Shown: in pieces, positions 45,936-57,419 of the stretch
Layout of the letters: each line of letters starts with the position of its first letter
Position numbering within the stretch: position 1 is the stretch's first letter
DNA from: Cunninghamia lanceolata
Lineage: Eukaryota; Streptophyta; Pinopsida; Cupressales; Cupressaceae
Length of the DNA stretch: 64,000 nucleotides
Assembly: GCA_027924645.1 (NCBI GenBank)
Contig: BSBN01000140.1
Coordinates: forward strand, 13,708,501-13,772,500
Direction: 5' to 3'
Made by a program: the position numbers and the translations under genes
The notes under the pieces: generated by a model
Told to the model about the DNA's origin: nothing
Seen by the model: only the letters and a program-made list of their open reading frames with translations
Database searches by the model: none

Positions 45936-46890
45936 ATTTTGATAGACTATTCAGCTTTATAGGTGGCAGAGTTATTTTTTCAGGAGGTATTTCAGCTGCA
46001 TGGTCTCCCTAAGTCCATTGTTAGTGATCGGGACATCAGGTTTCTCAATGTGTTTTGGCAGGAGTTGTTCTGATTATTAAGTACATAGTTAACACCCAAC
46101 ACTAGCTACCATCCTTAGACATATGGTCAGACTGAGATTGTGAATAAGTGGGTAGAGGGATATCTATGAAATTATGTAGCAAGGCAGCAGCGTGCTTGGG
46201 TTAGATGGCTTTATTTGGGGAGTATTGTTATAATACTACCTATCATATGACAATTGGTATGTCACCATTCAGAGCTCTATATGGTTATGACACAATTTCT
46301 TTTGTTGATTTATCTTTTGGTGATAGTAGAGCTCCTAGAGCTAAGGAGCTAATACAAGACACATAGGATATCCTTGAGGCACTTAAGGATAACATGCAAT
46401 AGGCCAAAAATCAGCAAAAGTTGTATGCTGATAGACACCGAGTGGAGAGGACATTTGAGATTGATGACTTGGTTTGTTTGCACCTACAACCTTATAAATA
46501 AATTTCATTGAAGAGGAGTGGTGTAGAGAAGCTAAAACTGAGGTTCTATGGTCCCTACAAGATTGTTAGGAGAGTTGGGGAGGTAGCGTATGAGCTTGAC
46601 TTACCAATAGGTAGCAAGATTCATAACGTCTTCCATGTATCATGCCTTAAGAAGGAATTCAAAAAACATGTAGTTTCTTCTCCCAACCTTCCCCTTCTTA
46701 ATGAGGAAGGTATATTGATCTTAAATCCTAATTTAGTGTTGGATATGAGAGAGCGCAAGGTGCGCAACAGGGTGATCAAGGAGTATTTGGTGAGATGGAG
46801 AGGTTTGCCAATGGAGGATGCTACTTGGGAAGGAGAATAGATTTGGGAGCATCCTAATCTCTGATTTCTTGAGGACAAGCAATTCCAGGA
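45936..46890 (+). pseudogene. pol: G1 integrase, second half, with chromodomain
   Basis: It resumes the core after C3: [20 protein letters not shown], then [16 protein letters not shown] (second Asp), TYGQTEIVNKWVEGYL (Glu kept), MSPFRALYGYDTISFVD, and LYADRHRVERTFEIDDLVCL. The open piece 46508-46840 gives LRFYGPYKIVRRVGEVAYEL and HNVFHVSCLKKEF. It ends with the chromodomain: RVIKEYLVRWRGLPMEDATW, a stop, then IWEHPNL. Stops and a frameshift near 46230 break it. The chromodomain defines G1 as a chromovirus. Confidence 0.9.
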
Positions 46891-46899
46891 ACAGAGGAC

Positions 46900-48409
46900 T
46901 GTCATGTGCCCCCTTCCTAAGTGATCTTCAAGAGTGTTGTAGATTAGCCTATTCACCATTCCCGTAGGCTAATTCAGGTGATTAGGGAATGACTTTGAGT
47001 TGAGCCTAGTGAGGAGTTGGAATTATTTCTATGGCTCAATTTATTTCTACTTGTTATATTTTACTAAGTACTCGTGTTGGATTAAAAGGTAATCTTTTAT
47101 TACATTTTTTATTATTAAAGTCCTAGTAAAATTACATTACCTTGGGAGTTGTACCTCAATGTTCTATTTTATTATTGAAGCTTGTAACTTAAAAAGTGAC
47201 CATGAGGGGTTTATGCATCATGAAGTTGTGCACCTAGGAAGTGGTGAGTCCCTTTATTGGAAGTGGCATTCCCCTTTTCAAGCCAAACATTAAAAAATAA
47301 ACTTATTTTTATATGCTTTGTGGGGCGTTCAAGAGGGCAGTGATTTGGGAGTTTGTTGCAGCCTTGTTGGAGGTTTAAATAAATAAAATAAAATTGATTT
47401 CTTCTTGTTTTCAGAGATCTACTTCAAAGTATTATTCTCTCTTGTTTTGGGCACCATGTTTGAGGAATATATATTATTGTTTGGAGCTTCATTTGGAGGT
47501 TTTATGTTATATTCTATTTTGTTGATATATGTTGAGAATGACCTCTTTTCTCTAGAAATGCTTATTTCAAACTTCTAGGGTGATGCTCCCTTGGGATTAC
47601 AGGTTGTGATGATGCTCCCATGCCATACAGAAGGATGAAGTCAAGAATATTTCTTCATAGAGCTTCAAAGATTAAATTTGATGTTGCTAGGGTTTGAAAT
47701 GTTCAATTTGCAGGTTTATGACAACAAGGTTTTATTTGATAGTTTGGCTTGGATGTTGGTATTTTGGTGTACATGTTTGAGGAGTGATGGATTTTGATGT
47801 TGTGTTGGAAATAATCCATTTGAGTATTAGATATTTAGCTTGGATGTTGGTATTTTGGTGTCCTTGTTTGAGGAGTGATGGATTTTGATGTTGTGATGCA
47901 AATAATCCATCTGGGTAGTTGAGATTTTACAGATTTGAGCTATTGGGTGTTGCTGCAATTTTCAGTTCCAAGTAGGGTTTAACTTGGGTGCTCACACAAA
48001 TCAGTTTTAGCATATGGGTATTAATGCAAAATGGCTACCATGAGGTTGGAATAACATATGCACTTATAGGTATTCTTGATTTCACTGTATGATTGCAAAA
48101 ATTATCGATCTTCCTCACTTGTCAACTCAAAATTTGTAGCAGCGAACTCAGAAATGGAAAAAGATGCAAAATATGCATTTGGGTATGTGTTTCCAAGTTT
48201 ACAATGTGTTCATTTTTATTTCTAGTTGATTGTTAATTAATTATTTCACGTTTTTATGGCAATCTATGTCTCAAAATAACACATGCAATTCCAAAACGGA
48301 AACCCATACTGCATCTTCTATCTAGTCTGAAAGACCACATTAATAGAAAATACAAAAACACATTAAAAATATAAAAAAAAATTATAGTAGAATAGGTCAG
48401 CATATTACA
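46900..48409 (+). repeat. G1 3' LTR
   Basis: 1,510 bp, starting TGTCATGTGCCCCC and ending CATATTACA, followed by the duplication ATGCA. It has two units of the 91-base repeat (47751, 47842). GGAACAGAGGAC just before it is a weak polypurine tract. Confidence 0.92.
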
Positions 48410-48414
48410 ATGCA
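48410..48414. repeat. Target-site duplication of G1, right copy
   Basis: ATGCA, pair of 21171-21175. Confidence 0.9.
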
Positions 48415-49413
48415 GCAAAGCAGGCCACTATGCAAATGAATGTTGGACTGATAAAAAAAGTAGTGTCCTTTTTTGCAGAATCTTAGAACATGATATGTTT
48501 ACATTTGATAAGGTACAACAACACTTATAAAATACACCACATCAATCAAAGAGCATGAAAAAATACAAGGATTCAATGCTACTAAAGGTTCCAAGGTTAT
48601 GAGAAAAATCTTGAAGAACATACTGCAAGCAACAAGAAGATGTCAAAAATGAGAAAAATACAACTCTGACACTTCTAATGAAGAAACATTTGTATGAGAG
48701 TACTAGGAAAATAAACAAAAGTCAAAATAAAAAGACCTATTCCACTATAAGGGTAAGAACAAAGCTATGGTAATAACAAGTACAGAACAAACACTACAAA
48801 GGTGAAAAAACTCATATAATACAAAAAATGAATATGATGATGGAGAAGAAGAGGAAGAAGACAATTACTTCCCTAGAAAGTATCAACATGATAAAATAAT
48901 AAAAGAATCTAAATATATCATATTAAAAAAGAAAAACACCAAAATAACTTCTTTTAGAAGTTTCAGCACTAAAATAGTTAACCCTGTTAACACAACAAAA
49001 TAACCTAATAGAAAAACTAAGACAATTTTGTAAATATTGGAACAAGCAAATAGTTGAGAAACCATAGGTTAGAAAAATGACCAAAACATATAGGTCATAA
49101 AAAACTAGACCATTAATGATCACTGCATGTATTGACCATAGAAAAATCAAACAAGTAATGGTAGATCTAGGAGTAGATGTAAATATGCTTCCAAAGAGAG
49201 TCTGGGAATAGCTAGGCAAACTAAAATTAGAGGAGACTCTATACAACAATAGCCTAGCTGATGGATCATCAATGGGAATGATAGGAACATGTAAAAGAAG
49301 TAGAAGTAAACTTAATAAGGGTGAAACAAGTTGTTGATTTTCTTCTCCCATTATTTGACTTGTTGTATGTCAACTCAGCCTATGGAAAAATCAAGTCCCA
49401 TCCCTTTGTCTTT
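48411..49413 (+). pseudogene. gag-pro: Old Gypsy T: second zinc knuckle and protease
   Basis: It begins with CSKAGHYANECWTDKK, the rest of a CCHC finger whose first half ends at 21170 (TCY, stop). Next comes VLFCRILEHDMFTF, a decayed further finger. After a Lys-rich poorly preserved part, 49100-49310 reads PLMITACIDHRKIKQVMVD, then LGVDVNMLPKRVWE, stop, LGKLKLEETLYNN and LADGSSMGMIGT. This is the protease of the Tat/Athila-type Gypsy group (VDxGADVNMLP style). The sequence stops at the LTR of M. No RT of T is recognisable in the window. Confidence 0.7.
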
Positions 49414-50175
49414 TGATGAAGTGCTAATCCACTAAAAACTCACACATGAAACAACAATAAAAATTCTCACCAAATTTTTGAGGAATGAAATCAAGAAACA
49501 TTTATTTCTTTAGAAAAATGGTGTTCAAAATCTAGTATTACAACCTACAACAACATGGGTTGTTTGACGACACAGAAAATCCTACTCTATTGGAGATTTC
49601 TACAATCCAAAGCCACAACTACACATATGGAACTGTCCTTGTAACCTTTATGTTTCTAACTTCTATGCCCTTTCTTGTCTACCTTATCAAATGTTTTAGA
49701 ACATGTAACTCACCCTTTTGGGCACAACTCTAGCTATCCATTTTCCCACCTAAGAAACTGGAAATTTTAAAATTTTGAAGTTTTTGAAATTTTGTAACAC
49801 AACTTCCGAGGGCCATAACTTTTGAACTGGGCATTTGATTGACTAACAAAACTAGGCATTGGAAATATTCTTAAGAGGTCTACAATGCACAAAATGATCT
49901 AGAGATCATTTTTCAACTTTTCAAACCCCAAAGAGTCTTCTAAAGGCCTCAAATTCAAACCTAAAGTTCATCAGGAGCAATTTTCCAGGATGGAAACTTT
50001 GATATCTCTCAAACTATAAATGATATTCCAATGATTTCCTCACTATTTTCTTACAATTTTGCTTCTTGATCTAGGAAATACCATGTGAGATGCAGTTTAA
50101 ATGTTGTGAAATTTTAATAAGTTTTTTGTCTCCATTGTGGCCTTAAATGTTTGCATTTTTACTGGGTTTTCATCA
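49414..50175 (-). repeat. LTR of minus-strand Gypsy remnant M
   Basis: On the minus strand it starts TGATGAAAACCCAG (50175) and ends CACTTCATCA (49414). It contains a conserved part (49801-49850) similar to 1191-1226 in the left-edge LTR. Borders are TG...CA calls; no second LTR of this family is visible to the right. Confidence 0.5.
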
Positions 50176-50590
50176 TTTGTAGTTTAATAGGGAAATATTT
50201 TTTTTTAACAAGTTCCTTAGGCTACAAAGCCTTCTTAAACCTAGTAATTTCATAAATCTAACTCTTGGCTCATTCAAAATCCAAGATTCTATAGCATCTT
50301 CACTATTAACGTTGTAATTTTTACAATCAAATGTGATTTCCCATTCTAAATTGGGGTCATGCTTAGTTTCATTGATTAGTATTCTCAAAACCTATAAGGA
50401 TACCAAATCTTCTTCTTCACTCTCCTCTTGCGATACCTCTTCTATTTATGCATTACTTATATCAATTTATAAAGGTATATGTATTACTTGTTCATTGTGA
50501 AATAATGGTAGTTCTTTATTGTAGGAGTCTATTGTCCTTTTCCAAGTCATGAACCACTCTAAGTTCAATAGAATGTTGAAGGTATAAAAG
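50176..50590 (-). pseudogene. M: post-protease coding remnant
   Basis: The minus-strand piece 50173-50388 (71 codons) reads INETKHDPNLEWEITFDCKN and continues from an acidic upstream stretch (VSQEESEEEDLVSL). It follows the protease in the same frame with two stops. I do not recognise the domain, and no RT motif is present. Confidence 0.45.
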
Positions 50591-50850
50591 TGTCAATAGG
50601 TTCTTTCATCCCTGTTACTTTAAAATAGACTTTCTTCTTGATTCCCATCAAGTTAACTTCTACATTTCTCCATGTCCCAACCATTTTAATAGTGGTGTCA
50701 TCTATAAGGGAAATTTTGTAAGGAGTGTCATAGGGTGTTGGTTTTTAGAACTCCTCCCAAACCCTTTGAGTTATAATACAAACACCTACTCATAGATTAA
50801 CTACTACATTTTTTAAATGTTTACTGAATAGTTATAATTCTATTATATTT
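50591..50850 (-). pseudogene. M: Gypsy protease remnant
   Basis: The minus strand reads NVVVNL, stop, VGVCIITQRVWEEF, stop, KPTPYDTPYKISLIDDTT, then MVGTWRNVEVNLMGIKKKVY. It parallels the T protease at 49140-49310 (QVMVDLGVDVNMLPKRVWE). Asp to Asn at VVVNL removes the likely catalytic Asp. Confidence 0.65.
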
Positions 50851-51439
50851 TTTTTCTTCTTTAATCTTCTTGGTGGTTTTACCACTCTTACAATATGTTG
50901 TTTGGAAGCTAGATTGATCACTTTATTTTAGTACTTTGAGAATTAATTTAATTTTTCTAGAATATTTTCTCAATCTATAAAGTTTGCTAGTTCTTTTAAC
51001 AATTGAGCTTTCTTCTTTGAGAAACATTCTTTATAGTAGTTTTCATTTCCTTTTTCTTGTAAAATTATTCTCCTATTGTCTTTAACTATTTGATCATGTT
51101 TTTCTCTCATTGGAAAATAGTCTTGTTTTCTTCCTTCTTATTTTTCTTCTATCTCATCCTTCTATAGTCTTTCTTTTGCAGTATCAATCCCTCTAGTTAT
51201 TACAATAAATTTATTTTTCTTCCTATATTTTGTAATAGCTTGCCTTCTCAATTCTTCCTTATTTGATAGATATACCTTATCTAGTTGTTCCTCTTCTATT
51301 AATAGGGATTGGTTTCTAGTATTTTCTACCTCTATATTATTTTTGATACATCTTGTCACTACATGAGCATCTTATCCAGGTACTTTTCTAGTAAAGTTTT
51401 TCATTTTTTTGGATTAGGGCCAAATAATTCTTTGCTTTT

Positions 51440-52090
51440 TATATATGGAGAAGATTCTTGAATTATTGTTGTGCTCTTGCACAAGTGAATAGAGCATGAC
51501 TAGAGTTACGACATAAACAACAACTCATCTTCTTATCTCATTGGCATTCATTAGCATAATGTCTCTATAAGCACTAAAATAACACGTGGGCCTACATGGT
51601 TGTCCAATTATGAGTTGTAGTCCTAATAAAATACACGTAAGTGTGCAATTATGACCTCTTAGAAACATTCTTCTTGGTGCCATGTGGATTGATGTTTTCA
51701 TCCTATTTGTGCTTCCCATATTTCCTATATAATCTTCTAAGGTTATGCATTTTCCCCGTTTCCCCTTTGTCAACAATTGATTTTTGTTAATTTCAAACCT
51801 TCTCAATTTGACCCTCCAAGATTGCAAGATGGGAAATTCATTTTCCCTAAACCCATTTCAATGATTTGAACCTTTGAAAGCCCTCCAATTGACCTCCCAA
51901 AATATTCCCCATCATCAATTTTGTCTCTATGTTCTTCCTTTCTAGGTTGCCTCCTATTATTTCCAGATCCCCATATGTGACCCAAGATCCCCATGGGTGA
52001 CCTACACTGATAAATTAGGTGACCCACCCTCTTAACTAGTCCTTCAATCAATATCAAGCTCTTAAGGTCATCTTTAGCCCCTTATGACCA
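51440..52090 (-). pseudogene. gag: M: gag remnant with two zinc knuckles
   Basis: From right to left on the minus strand: 51803-52057 (GLSKVQIIEMGLGKMNFPSC region), 51525-51827 open in another frame (GKCITLEDYIGNMGSTNRM), then two CCHC fingers at about 51455-51580. The first reads CL, stop, RHYANEC after an earlier damaged Cys. The second, CLCRNSSHALFTCARAQQ, is complete. It shares HYANEC with T. The part 51000-51440 holds a Lys-rich helical stretch (51162-51359). Confidence 0.65.
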
Positions 52091-52099
52091 TTGGTAGCC

Positions 52100-53335
52100 C
52101 CTGAAACCACCTACAGAACACTATCTTTCTGAGTCTCCTAAGTAGGCAACCAAGGATCCCCATGGATGACCTGCCTTGCACAAAACTAGGTGACTAGTCC
52201 TATTTAAAAACATGAGTTTCTCTTCAGTTTCGGTCCCAATTAGCTTTATTTTTCCTCTAGTTTGCATGGCTCTTTGATCCTAATTAAACCTAGTCTATTT
52301 TTTACCCCTTTTGCACTCCCAATCACTCTATTCTTAGCTCCCACAAAGTTATTCTCATCTTCATTTCGTCTCATGGTAACTCCATTTCCTTATAGAGTGA
52401 TAAGATTTCATGCCCAGTTCACTCGTCAATCAATCCTATTAACTCATCAATAAATTGAGTTAACTCTTAAATCATCTCCACCCTTTGTGAGCTCTTCCTA
52501 CCTATAAATACCCCCTCCTATATGCAATATGGGAGGCAAATTCATTATTGTAGACTTATGCCTAGCTTTTCTCTTTGTTTTACATAGCATGCTTATGCTC
52601 TTTGTAGGACTTATGAGCCTTTTTCTTTCTTATTGTAGTTTTCAATCTTTCAAAAGCTTCAATAGCATCGTTACACTCAGAAATTGCTTTTGAAAAAGGC
52701 AAGCCATAGTGCTTCGTTAGGTTCAATAGATCATCTCTTCATAGCTTTCAAAGATCATTCCCATTTTCGATCAGTTGCTAATTCATCCCTATAACTAAGA
52801 GGAGTTCTCCGCTAGTACAGAGGAAAGGAGGTTTCCACACAAGGACATCTAAGGATACACCAAGCTCATGCACCAAAGAAAATCTAGGTTTTTCATGCAT
52901 TTGTAGTTAATTAAATCACAAATTTTCTCTTTGATAAGTAATCTTTCAATTTCTATTTCCTTGAGAGGACTTTTTTAGATTTGATTAGATTATCTTTGGT
53001 TACATTAGATTTATTGCAATTCATAGATTACAATTTCATTAAATTGTTTTCATTTCTAGATTTGATTATCATCTTGAAATACACAAAAACATAGTTTAGA
53101 TTTCATTTGGAAAAATTCATATTAATTGCATTCATATTTCAATTCTTAGTTAATTAGACTACTTTTATATTCAAATTTGAAAAGGAACCAAAATTGTCTT
53201 GAATTCATATTAGTTGCATTCATACAAAATATAAAAATATTAGGAAACTTAGGAAAACTAAACCCTTAATTTCATCACAAGGTCAACTCTTAGTCAACAA
53301 ACTGTCTCCCAAGCATTTGATGTACCCAAGGATTA
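52100..53335. other. Unassigned region, AT-rich
   Basis: No convincing coding frame. The left end may still belong to the M gag leader: short repeats around CATGGGGATC occur at 51990 and 52158. From 52900 on it is plain AT-rich DNA. No LTR matching 49414-50175 is seen here. Confidence 0.35.
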
Positions 53336-53880
53336 GACAAAATTAGATCAGGGATATTCTTGAAGAGATAGATGAAATCTAGTCAAGACCACAACATGTA
53401 CAAAAAACCACAGAAGACTACGAACATGCTCTAAGGATCTTTCAACAAAGAGATATCATATGACAACACATTCAAATGAATGAGGATAGGTTACAATTCT
53501 CTACTCATCAAGAAGCAAGACAATCTATGGTCCACTAGATGTTGGAACTTCAGAAATCCTAATAGGAGACATAGGACTAGTGACCCGTCGGGTCATATAA
53601 TTATTTTCACCACAAAATCCCTAGAAAGAGCTCACCAAGTATTAATCTATACTAGGTTGGACACAGACTAACCAAGTTCCCTCTTTTAATGAAGTTATAC
53701 CTCCCTATGAACAAATCTACCCTCGGTTCTCACCTCCATTCAACTAGCTTATGCCATGAGAGTGAGAGTGACTTGGAGGTCACCCATAGAAATGAGAGGG
53801 ATTCGTGTGTGACATCAAGGATGATTCATTCGCATTTTGCTGAGTCACATTTCAAAGAACATAGTCCCATTTATCAATGC
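53336..53880 (+). pseudogene. Gag-like coiled-coil remnant
   Basis: The plus strand reads IRDILEEIDEI, stop, SRPQHVQKTTEDYEHALRIF, then IQMNEDRLQFSTHQEARQSM, helical and Gln-rich with stops in place of Gln or Trp. Further on it reads VPSFNEVIPPYEQIYPRFSP. This looks like the start of a Gypsy gag of the Tat/Athila style, but which element it belongs to is unclear. Confidence 0.4.
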
Positions 53881-54001
53881 ATAAAGAAGGTGGTTTTATC
53901 TTTAATACTTTCTCCACAATCTCTTCCTGTATAGTGCCTTGCCTTGTAATAATTGTAATATCCTCTATTTTTTTCCTACATTTTGTAGTTTGCACAAATT
54001 T

Positions 54002-55441
54002 TCTTATCAGTGTTCCCATATTAGCGGTTCTAGATCCTGCAGAGGATTTTGTAGTTTGTATAGATGCATCACTTGAGGGTTTGGGAGCCATGCTGATGCA
54101 AGGTGGTAGGGTGATTGGATATGAGTTGCGTAAGATCAAGACACATGAGATGAACTACCCTACTCATGATTTAGAGCTCGCAGCAGTGGTACATGCTCTT
54201 GTTCATTGGAGACACTTTCTTTTGGGTCGTCGCTTTGAGGTCCATTTGGATCACCAAAGTTTGTAGTACATATTCATACAACCAATCTTGAAGACCTTCC
54301 AATGGCATTGGATGGAGTTTCTATGCAAGTACGACTTTGATGTGCACTGCATCAAAGGGGAGGAGAACATGGTCGCTGACACCTTGAGTTGGAGGCACCA
54401 TGAGTTCTTGATCTTGAACTTGAGTGTGGACTTGAGAGAGCACATCATTCAACATCTACTTGAGGATGAGTGGTTTCTTGAGGTGTAGCAGGAGATCCAG
54501 AAATAGAGGGCCCTTAAGGGAAAATTTGTAGGATATTCCCTCGAGTCAGATGGATTGCTTAGACATCGACAGTGCATCTATGTACCCCGTGTGGATGACC
54601 TTCATGCAGTGGTTCTTTCAGAGGCTCATAGAGCACCTTATACAGCACACCCAGGGGTGAAGAAGATGCATGCAAACTTGCGACAGTTATACCATTAGGC
54701 AGGTATGAGATGTGATATTGCAGAATATGTTGCTCATTGCCTTATTTGCCAGAGGGTCAAGGCCGAACATCAACATCCAACGGGTCTTTTATACCCTCAC
54801 AAAATACCTAAGTGGAAATGGGACACCATTTCCATGGACTTCATTGTTGGTCTTCCTATGTTATCATGCCATCATGGTGACAGTTGACAAGTTCACCAAG
54901 GTGGTGCATTTCTCACCTATACACATGACATATTTGTGGCGAGAGTATTATTGGATCAAATTGTTAGATTACATGGGGTACCTCACTGTATCATTTCTAA
55001 TAGGGATTGAATGTTCACTTCAACCTTTTGGAGAGCCTTGCAGTAGGCATTCGGTACACAGCTCAACTTCAGTTCTGCTTATCATCCTGAGACCGATGGA
55101 GAAACATAGAGAGTTAATCAGGTTCTTGAGGATATGGTCCATATGTATGTCATGGATCATCAGTGTAGATGATAGGAGTATCTATATCTAGTTGAGTTTG
55201 CCTACAACAATGGGCATCACAGCTCGTTGGGTATGCCTCCTTTTCAGGCCTTGTATGGTAGACCTTACAAGACACCTTTGAGGTGGGACCGTATTGAGGA
55301 CAAGGTTGCAATAGGGCCAAAGTTGGTTCAGGATATGGAGCAGTAGGTGACTTTGATTAGGCAAAGACTTCAAGAGGCTCAAGATTGATCGAAGAAGTAT
55401 GCTGATGCTAAGAGGGTAGATCGAAGCTTCTCAGTTGGGCA
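54002..55441 (+). pseudogene. pol: Gypsy K copy A: RNase H and integrase fragment
   Basis: It matches 58462-59920 (copy B) from TCTTATCAG to TTGGG. RNase H gives DFVVCIDASLEGLGAMLM (first Asp), ELRKIKTHEMNYPTHDLEL with the Glu, and GRRFEVHLDHQSL. Integrase follows with HPGVKKMHANLRQLYH, CLICQRVKAEHQHP, KWDTISMDFIVGLPM, a frameshift, LLDQIVRLHGVPHCIISNRD, AYHPETDGET and VEFAYNNGHHSSLGMPPFQA. Both ends are abrupt: the left inside RNase H, the right inside the integrase C-terminus, where the text jumps to the leader of copy B. Confidence 0.88.
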
Positions 55442-55492
55442 CGTTACTTATTCCGTAACTTTGATTAATTAGTCCCTACATGTTTTTGTAGG
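55442..55492 (+). other. Leader of K copy B, joined to copy A
   Basis: A short AT-rich stretch between the end of the copy A integrase and the gag ATG of copy B. It contains no LTR and no PBS, so copy B lacks its 5' end. Confidence 0.5.
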
Positions 55493-56900
55493 ATGCCTCC
55501 CCGATGAATTCAGTGAGCGTGATCACATCACACTGTGTCCACTGAGGTGCACAGTGATTCCTTTGCAGAGGGTCAGGGACCAACAGCATTATCAGATTAG
55601 CCGGCATCACAGGCACCACCAGGACTTGATATCGGACCTTAGATTTTACAGATGTTATAGGCCATATTAGAGAGGCTACTACCAGTTGTACCAGTACCAC
55701 ATGACGATCCCCACATTGATCCGCGAGAGGAGCCACATGAGAAGCTGCGTACTGAATCATGAGATGAGCCACGTGTAGAGCCCCGCATTGATCCATGAGA
55801 GGTGCCACGTGTGGAGCCTTTTGTGGATATACTAGATACTACTATGGAGGACATAGGGTCAGCTTATAGAGCATGGAGTAGGAGTCCTCCATGACATGCG
55901 AGATGAGATAAGACTATGAGGGTTGAGTAGGTACATCATGGACCTTATGAGTATAGTATGGATGAGCTGGTCATAAGACATAGAGATAGAGGAGATCCCA
56001 TCAGAGACCTACTTAGGATTAATCCACCAACCTTTGCAGGAGCTACAGAGGGAGCCAAGGCTGAGGCTTGGCTAATCAGTCAAGACAAATGCTTTGCATT
56101 GTAACCTTATGGGAGCAACATGAAAGCACACCTGGCAATACACCTTCCTAAGAGATGCAGTAGCTACTTGGTGGTGCACTAAGGAGTGCAAGTGCCGGTT
56201 ATCATTAGACACACTCACCTGGGATGCATTCATAGAGTGCTTTAATGTGCGTTACATGCCAGACCTTTATACGAAGCACCAGATAGATGAGTTCCATGAC
56301 TTACAGCAGAGAGGACTCACGGTTGCATAGTATGACATTATGTAGAGTATCTCCACGATGAGAAACTTCTGGTGCACAAATTCATCAAAGGTTTGAATTA
56401 GGAGATAGTAGGACCAGTGCGTATGGAAGACCTCCAGACTATAAGTGAGACTGTCGAGAAGGCTTATATTATAGAGGAGATTCTAAGATGAGGGCAGGGA
56501 TCATGCCCCCAATTTCAGGATCAAGGGCAGTAGTAGTACTAGTAGAGTTATCGCAGACCATCACTACCACCACAGAAAGGAGGATTTAGTTCTCCATCAC
56601 TACATCCTAGACCTCCATAGTAGCAGCAGTAGAATCAACAGAGGTCTAGACCCCAACAGAGGGCACATGGAGGGAAGAATCGAGGATGGCAGTAATAAGG
56701 CCCGCATAGAGACCAGAGGTAGCGTAGACCACCTTTGGGGCCCACAAGGTCTCAATAGTCATACAAGGGTTCACAAGGTTCCACAGGTAGATCTAGACAA
56801 TAGCAGTCGAGTAGGACTCAGTCAAGACAGATACAAGCTTGGGACCCATTCTATGTGTGGTGGAGTAGGTCATCTAGCCAGAGAGTACCCACAGGGCTTT
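55493..56900 (+). pseudogene. gag: Gypsy K copy B: gag
   Basis: The ATG at 55493 gives MPPR-type starts soon stopped (MPP, then TGA in place of Arg). Later parts read EEPHEKLRTES and VEPRIDP, a repeated Glu/Pro/Arg linker. The capsid gives DPIRDLLRINPPTFAGATEG, AEAWLISQDKCFAL, DEKLLVHKFIKGLN and EIVGPVRMEDLQTISETVEK. A Gln/Arg/Pro-rich region (56500-56700) leads to a zinc knuckle near 56850 (MCGGVGHLAREYPQ), where two of the four ligands (first and last Cys) are changed. Confidence 0.8.
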
Positions 56901-57419
56901 ACAGTAGGGGGACAACCCCATTCAAAAGGGTTAGAGCAGACTATAGGGGATGTGAGCAAGTCCCACTACATGTTTGTAGTTGTTGATAACCACCAAGTTG
57001 ACTATCACCCATCTATGATTGAGACATCAAGTATGATCAGGGGTGCCCCCATCTCTATTCTTTTTAACTCTGGAGCTACCAACTCTTTTTTGTCTACATC
57101 ATTAGTGGAGCATTGCAGGCTGGTGGCTTCTAGGCAGGACATTAGGTGGGAGGTCGAATTGGCCTCTGGGGCCAGGATGTCAGTAGATACCTTGGTTTGG
57201 GATTATGAGATCTCTTTGGGCTCCTTCACTATATCTTCTTACCTTAGAGTTATGCCATTAGGATCCTATGCCGTGGTTTTCGGAATGGACTGGCTTGCGG
57301 CTCATAAAGCCAAGCTAGATTGTCGCCGAAGGGCAATTAGCTGCTTAGATGATCATGGTGCACCAGTTGAGATAGTGGGCATTCAAAAGTCCATGACAAT
57401 TCATATGATTTCTGCTTAG
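56667..57419 (+). pseudogene. gag-pro: K copy B: gag end and protease
   Basis: 250 codons open. It covers the decayed zinc knuckle and the protease ISILFNSGATNSFLSTSLVE, where the catalytic Asp of DSGAT is Asn (G-to-A). YLRVMPLGSYAVVFGMDWLA and CRRRAISC follow, the conserved second half of Gypsy proteases of this type. Confidence 0.85.

Larger units (their letters stand above)
21176..48409 (+). mobile_element. Gypsy chromovirus G1 (with nested C3 and G2)
   Basis: LTRs at 21176-22770 and 46900-48409 both start TGTCATGTGCCC, and the duplication ATGCA flanks them. Inside, on the plus strand: gag, protease, RT, RNase H, integrase with chromodomain, which is the Ty3/Gypsy chromovirus order. The integrase is split at 26510 by the tandem Copia C3 and resumes at 45936. 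Without nested DNA the element is about 7.8 kb. Stops, frameshifts and loss of the protease Asp show that it is dead. Confidence 0.92.

Noticed and set aside
48923..49351. 142-codon minus-strand frame with Leu-rich hydrophobic stretches
   Set aside because: It is the antisense of the T protease; the plus strand carries the recognisable motif.
53689..54266. Frames starting before the K copy A RNase H (53689, 53877)
   Set aside because: The homologous part begins only at 54002; the upstream codons are unrelated flanking DNA read by chance.
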